From Dunaliella salina (Eukaryota; Chlorophyta; Chlorophyceae; Chlamydomonadales; Dunaliellaceae): 13,297 nucleotides of DNA. A program made the position numbers and the translations under genes. Of this stretch, positions 6,719 to 13,297 are shown one piece after another (positions within the stretch are counted from its first letter, which is position 1; each line of letters begins with the position of its first letter). A model generated the notes under the pieces. The model was given only the letters and a program-made list of their open reading frames with translations, was not told the origin of the DNA and made no database searches. The stretch is from the NCBI GenBank assembly GCA_002284615.2, contig MU069447.1, positions 198,965-212,261 of the forward strand, in the 5' to 3' direction.

Positions 6719-7797
6719 TTATAGCTCAACGAGGTAGATGTCCCTATCTCGCGGGGGGATCTTGGAAGGATCGAGGTGGGCTTGTCTACTTGGGATAGTG
6801 CGCACAAAGAGAGCATCAGGGCGGCTTTGGTCCCGTGCAGGTGAGGCAGTGCCATTTGGGAAAACCCAGTCTGGGAGAGCTCGAGAGATGTTTCCATGGA
6901 CTTGTATGCCTTGATCCAGAAGTCTGTCATGATTGCAGCCATCCATGCTAATGAGGGATGAACCATATTGGCCTTTACTGAGGGCTTCTACACAGAGACT
7001 ATGGGCCGCATTGTGTCTGTTGGTGTGCATCCCACTCATTGTTGGGTTGGTGCACCTAAGCAGAACGTGGTAAGTGTTGTTCGTATTTTCACAGAGTGGG
7101 CATCTATCAGAACTGGAAAAGTTGAAGTTGGAGGCATGACTCTGTGTGTACAGGGTATCCGTTCGATACTTTTTAAGGTTTACTTGTTGTTTAAGAATAA
7201 TCTTTGGATTTTTCCAGAAGGAGTTGCTAATCTCCTTGTTTGCAAGTTGAGATATTGGGTTGTGAGCTTCAGTGTTTGCATTTGTGGTGGGTGGTGTGGC
7301 ACCGCTAAGCTTCTGCCATCTCTGGTAGTGGTAGCCAGAGGTGTTAGCAGAGCCAAGTTTGTGTTTCTTGTGCATGTTTGTTTTAAGTTTGTTGCTCAGA
7401 TTGGTGAGATAGTGTATTGGGAAATTGTGGGAGCGGTGCATGCCATCATTTTGTGTGGAAGAGGTCTCCAATGAAAGCCTATAAAAATTGTGGAAAGGGT
7501 CCCTGGCATTTGGAAGTGCAATGTCTATGGTGTGAGAGAGGGCTGCTGTGCGAGCGCAAGCGTCAGCCCCCTCATTTCCTATGGTGCTAGAATGGGCTTT
7601 GACTTTATAAATATGGAAAGGATGAGAGAAGTGTTCTAGAATGGTTGATATTGTATGGATGAGCTCTGCATGTAGGTGGCACCTCATGTGCATGGGATGA
7701 AGGGTTCGATTAGAAATTTGAAAGAGGCAGGATGCACTATCAGTGGCAATTTCAGTTTGCTTTTGTTGGAGTGCCAGTTTGCTCGCGTTGGAGTGCC
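6719..7797 (-). pseudogene. Retroelement ORF remnant: RNase H C-terminal half, CCHC finger, RLE core
   Basis: This is the longest open frame with family motifs in the window. The open frame extends on to 8020, but residues 1-74 do not resemble the element. A YIHGS stretch there sits where an RNase H DGS motif might be expected, but the Asp is absent and the spacing to TDS is too short (about 33 residues). The true element 5' end therefore probably lies at the 22-bp tandem repeat 7754-7797. The protein would act in target-primed reverse transcription if intact, which it is not. Confidence 0.7.
7754..7797. repeat. 22-bp tandem duplication at the retroelement 5' junction
   Basis: Positions 7754-7775 and 7776-7797 are the same 22-mer apart from three central bases. 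Retroelement-like coding sequence is on the low-coordinate side only. Confidence 0.8.
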
Positions 7798-9156
7798 GAG
7801 GTCGTACATCTAAGGAAAAACGTGTCCTTCCTTGCCTACTTCCATGAATGTAAACGATGCTCTGCCTCAAAAAGACCAGCCCAAGTAGCTTGGGATGCTT
7901 GTTGATAAGCGCATGAATTTGAAGGTGCAGAGGAGCATGCCGTGCAACCTTGAAGGTGCAGGTACAAAGGGTAGAGAAGTTCAACTCACAAAGTTTGTGA
8001 ACACAGAATTTGTGTTCCAAGGGCGAAAGTATTCCGGCTGGATGTTTGCGTGCCCAAGTTTTGGGTACAAAAAAATTTCTGGGAAGGCAGTTACTTGAAA
8101 AGCCAGTTTAGAAAGAAGAAGCTTGCTCATTGAGGCATTGGGATCTGACAACAAATTGGCCTGCACGGAGAGAGTGTGGCATGAGCCGTTGCAGCTTTTG
8201 TGGTGTAAGGCCAGTTTTTCAAAAGAATGATCGATGCAAACAGTCACTGAGTTAGACTTTGCATTAAGAGCTGAAGGCAGTTTTTTTTTTTTGGAATACG
8301 ATGGGGATCAATCTTGCTGGTTTGCACATGTGACTGAGGCACTTCGTGGCATGTGCAATACGAACTCATTTAGAAATAGGGTGTGTTGAGTGCTTCCAAA
8401 TCCCCATGCAAGAGTTCACAGGGAATTTGAGTTACAGACAATTGAAGTTTTGAAGAAACGCAAACGTCCTTAACCTGTGAACAGGAAAGTAGTTGCTTGC
8501 CATCATTGGCGCTGGACACTAATAAATTGAAGAGTGCGCACTCTGTTTTGCGCTCCATTCTATTGATTCAAAGAATTTGATAAAAGTCATGAAAATTGCT
8601 TGTAGGGTTAGGTTTTGTGCCCACTGCTTGAAGAAATACTCTTTGAAGGTCGACATCAAATAGCTGGATAATTCAAACAATCCTACAATGCCTACAATGC
8701 CTACAATGCAGTCCAAGATAAGACATGCAATCTGTTCTTGCAATTCCATGAAAGTGTGTGATGTACGTAAAAAGTACAAGGACCTTTCTACTGGTCTCTT
8801 TAAGCCCCTTTGTGTATTTGCCGAGCCTTCAGACTCTGATTTCAACCCCTTCAAGAAGTATTTGGCAGTAACTAATCATGAGATGGTGTTGGTAAAGTTT
8901 TCCTGAATCAAGACAGGTGCAGATCTGCCCAATTAATGTCAGCTGTTTCAACTTGTGATGTCGGTCGAGGACGCTTCATCATCAGCTAATCAGCCAGAGT
9001 CTCAAGCTGTAGGCCAACCCATTGCAAATCTGGCAGGTTCTTGATCTCTCTGGTCTTTGCATTTTCTCATGAATTTGCCTATCAAAGTATAGCATGCCCT
9101 TTCATGTTCCTAGGTATTGTTTGAAGACTTGGGTAGAAAAGGAAAAAGCTCCAATT
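7798..9156. other. Unassigned sequence
   Basis: No family is recognisable. It contains a 12-T run near 8281-8292, three copies of the 9-mer CCTACAATG (8682-8708), and a plus-strand open stretch at 8709-8906. That stretch follows a TGCAG and reads like soluble protein (for example CVFAEPSDSDFNPFKKYLAV), but it has no identified partner exons. The minus-strand frame 8247-7981 is also unrecognised. Confidence 0.4.
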
Positions 9157-11420
<2,264 letters not shown>

Positions 11421-11568
11421 AATTCAGCGCTCACTGCATTCACAACTGCTTGCTGGCTCCGTCCGCCCCGGACATGGCGTACTGGAACACGACAAATTCA
11501 GCACTCGCTGCATTCACAGTCGCTTGCTGGCTCCCTTGGAACTGGACATGGCTGCCCTGCTTCACAGC
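11421..11568. repeat. Two-copy 74-bp tandem duplication
   Basis: Units 11421-11494 and 11495-11568 both start AATTCAGC. They share CTGCATTCACA, GCTTGCTGGCTCC and GGACATGGC at the same spacing. The middle part is diverged. Confidence 0.75.
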
Positions 11569-11799
11569 CTACACCTGGATACTCAGCTACTTGACCATAA
11601 CAAAGTCAAGTTGCTCGGACTTGTTTGGCCCGACCTCCCAGGAGGTGCGGGGTTCGCACCGCTTAGATACTGCGGAAACACTCCTTCCTTCCTTCCTGTA
11701 CCAAACATGAATGTACAGCTGTATTGCCAGCACCAGGCCCCTTTTTATTCCTTTATCTGACACACAAGCTCTCCCAGCTGCTCAACACTACACACTCAC

Positions 11800-12454
11800 T
11801 GAAGCATAGCTTGCCGTGCACAGCCTTGAAGGATTACCTGCACAAGGGCAAGAATTGTAACATCAAATTATGGGTATCCTGGTAGGGCATCCTGGCTCTG
11901 AGCAAAGTAGGTTTCAAGGGTTTCAAGGGTTGCCAGCCAGACTCTGAGCACAGTCTTGTAGGGTTGTCTGCACAAAGACAAGATTTGCAACATCTCATCC
12001 TGGGCGAAACCTGGTAGGGCAGCTTGAACCTCGAACATTGTAGCTTGCAGGGTTGCTTGACTCTGAGCATAGCCTTGTAGGGTCGCCTGCACAGGGACAA
12101 GATTTGCAACATCTTATCCTGGGCGAAACCTGGTAGGGCAGCTTGAATCTTAACATAGTAGCTTTGCAGGGTTGCTTGACTCTGAGCATAGGCTCACAGG
12201 GTTGCCTGCACAAGGGCAAGGTTTGCAACATCTCATTTGGGCATCCTGGAAGGGCAGCCTCCTGACTCTGAGCATAGTAGCTTTGAAGGTTTGCCTGTGC
12301 TTCATAGCTGTGAAGGGTTGCTTGCACAAGGGCAAGACTTGCAACATCTGGCAGGGCAGCCTCCTGACACTGAGCATAGTAGCTTTGAGGGGTTGCCTGT
12401 GCTTCTTGCCCGTGATGGGTTGCCTGCATAAGGGCAAAATTTGCAACATCTTAT
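11800..12454. repeat. Minisatellite array, period about 119 bp
   Basis: The landmark TTG(C/T)AACATC recurs at 11855, 11985, 12104, 12223, 12339 and 12441, giving spacings of 130, 119, 119, 116 and 102. Each unit has a TCTGAGCATAG box, a GGTTGCCTGCACAAGGGCAAG box and usually CTGGTAGGGCAGC. Inside a unit, the GAGCATAGTAGCTTTG...GGTTGC part is itself repeated. The period is not a multiple of 3, and each minus-strand frame is open only in part, so it is called non-coding. Confidence 0.85.
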
Positions 12455-12474
12455 CCTGGGCACCTGTGCCCAGG
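12455..12474. repeat. Inverted repeat at the junction of two arrays
   Basis: CCTGGGCAC and GTGCCCAGG are perfect 9-bp inverted arms separated by CT. The left arm ends the last 119-bp unit and the right arm opens the first 106-bp unit. Confidence 0.85.
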
Positions 12475-13200
12475 CGGAAAGACATATAAGGTCTGCCCAA
12501 GCATGCGGCTTCCCCCATAATGCTCGTTGGAGGGCACAATAATGTTGCCAGACTCCGCCACCACAATCTAGGTGCCCAGGCGGACGCACGCAAGCCCTGC
12601 CCAACACACTGCACTTGTCATGCCTGTGAAAAATTATGCACCGCTCTGTTCACAGCACCCCATCCAGCAGCTGTGCAAGTGCACCCTCCTAAAGAAAAAG
12701 GCCATAGAAACACAACCGCTGAGATCCTCATCACACTGTTAAGGGCACCAGGCCGTCATCGATTTCCACCATAGCCACCCTGGGCGCCCAGGCGGGCGCG
12801 CGCAAGCCCTGCCCTAGCATGCCACTTCCACCCTGACACACCGTGGAGGCCACGATGCTGTTGCACAATCTCCCTCAAAGCAACCCCGGTGCCTAGGCGG
12901 ATGCACATGAGCCCAACACGTTTAAGGTTCAGGATTCGAAACTCACTGTGAGTTGCCTGAGAATGGCAGCTCACTCATGGTGACGACAAGTCACTGCCAG
13001 CACTGAGTCCTCCAATGATCCTCAACCCACTGTGGTCATTGCGGAGAACACAATGCCAACCAATACCACCAATGCCACCTTGGTGCCCAGGCGGGTGCGC
13101 GCAAGCCCTGCCCAAGTATGCTGCTTCCACCATGATGACGCATCGTGGAGGGCGCAATGCTGTTGCTGTTTCCACCGCGGCAACCTGGGCACCCTGGTGT
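12466..13200. repeat. Minisatellite array, period about 106 bp
   Basis: The opening motif G(T/C)GCCCAGGCGG or a variant occurs at 12466, 12572, 12784, 12889 (CCTAGG variant) and 13083. Degenerate unit starts lie at 12679, near 12980 and at 13189. Spacings fit multiples of 105-107, except for one pair of about 97. A typical unit continues GCGCGCAAGCCCTGCCC, then ATGC, CTTCCACC, GTGGAGGGC and AATGCTGTTGC. No convincing protein emerges in any frame. Confidence 0.85.
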
Positions 13201-13237
13201 GACAGTTTGACACTGAGCAGCCCCAGCAAGGAAAGCA

Positions 13238-13297
13238 AAAACACCCCCTTCACCCCCACCCATCCACACCCACCCACCCACACACACACAAACACAC
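13238..13297. repeat. C/A-rich low-complexity end with G-quadruplex motif on the minus strand
   Basis: The plus strand is made of CCC and CA steps. The minus strand of 13252-13279 has at least four GGG runs separated by 1 to 7 bases, followed by TG repeats to the window end. Confidence 0.7.

Larger units (their letters stand above)
6291..7797 (-). mobile_element. Outer non-LTR retroelement with RNase H and restriction-like endonuclease (body, portion H)
   Basis: The minus-strand frame 8020-6719 (433 codons; element-like from about residue 75) carries the RNase H motifs IATDS (91-95) and VKAHSSTIGNEGAD (140-153). These are followed by a CX2CX7HX4C zinc finger (C307, C310, H318, C323), RHN (335-337), RPD (400-402) and IYLVE (428-432). 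This order matches the restriction-like endonuclease of R2-type elements, here preceded by RNase H as in the Dualen/RandI clade. TAA at 6719-6721 replaces the expected Lys codon. Homology resumes after it (FCPNTNPLITLERAQ, then YTITPLINLGLTKQKAK, ending NPPDPH at 6309). The reverse transcriptase and the N-terminal part of RNase H are absent, so it is a 5'-truncated dead copy. Confidence 0.8.

Noticed and set aside
6968..7474. 168-codon plus-strand open frame
   Set aside because: It is antisense to the retroelement RNase H and zinc-finger region, whose motifs are clear on the minus strand.
7960..7985. YIHGS-type RNase H start at residues 57-61 of the 433-codon frame (about 7838-7852), and the reading of 7981-8247 as element sequence
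   Set aside because: The catalytic Asp is absent, the spacing to TDS is too short, and no reverse transcriptase motif is seen upstream. The element most likely ends near 7797.
11640..11665. T-arm-like GGGTTCGCACC
   Set aside because: No acceptor stem, D-arm or anticodon arm could be folded around it.
11834..12614. Minus-strand repeat proteins (Cys-rich or Gln/Ala-rich) through the 119-bp array
   Set aside because: The period is not a multiple of 3, so the frame rotates from unit to unit, and stops occur in each frame.
11800..13200. CRISPR array
   Set aside because: Units of 106-119 bp are diverged along their whole length, with no short identical repeats separated by unique spacers, and the host is eukaryotic.

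Overview
The window looks like nuclear DNA of a eukaryote, most probably a green alga. It has one gene split by long GT-AG introns, and it is full of decayed non-LTR retrotransposon copies, an exceptionally long CA microsatellite and minisatellite arrays. The green-alga inference rests on a fasciclin-type cell-surface protein and on a retroelement that joins RNase H to a C-terminal restriction-like endonuclease, an arrangement known from the Dualen/RandI clade described in Chlamydomonas. The base composition is moderate, which would suit a Dunaliella-like genome better than a GC-rich Chlamydomonas, but the species cannot be settled from the sequence. No bacterial operon features are present.

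Bases 1-4550 hold the 3' part of a plus-strand gene. Four exons (983-1150, 1413-1525, 3340-3447, 4014-4264) join in phase. They encode the second half of a FAS1 (fasciclin) domain, a Pro/Ser/Gly linker, an Asp/Ser/Gly repeat tail and a hydrophobic C-terminus that looks like a GPI-anchor signal. The 5' exons are not in the window. Several 3' fragments of one retroelement family (1-165, 555-700, 810-912, 2815-3070) and two copies of a second tail family (240-380, 3715-3832) lie in the introns and upstream.

Bases 5165-7797 are a nested retroelement cluster. A minus-strand element runs 7797 to 6291 and then continues 5531 to 5165. It is split by a plus-strand relative, 5532-6290. About 222 bp is present on both sides of the insert, exactly as expected of an unusually long target-site duplication. 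The outer copy keeps RNase H motifs, a CCHC zinc finger, an RHN motif and an RPD...E nuclease motif. All copies are inactivated.

Bases 7798-11380 contain no gene that I can name. The notable structure is an uninterrupted (CA)107 at 9186-9399. There are two weak protein-like stretches, 8709-8906 and 10871-11098.

Bases 11421-13297 are tandem repeats: a two-copy 74-bp duplication, then an array of about 119-bp units (11800-12454), then an array of about 106-bp units (12466-13200). The two arrays meet at a 20-bp inverted repeat. The window ends in a C/A-rich stretch with a G-quadruplex motif on the minus strand.
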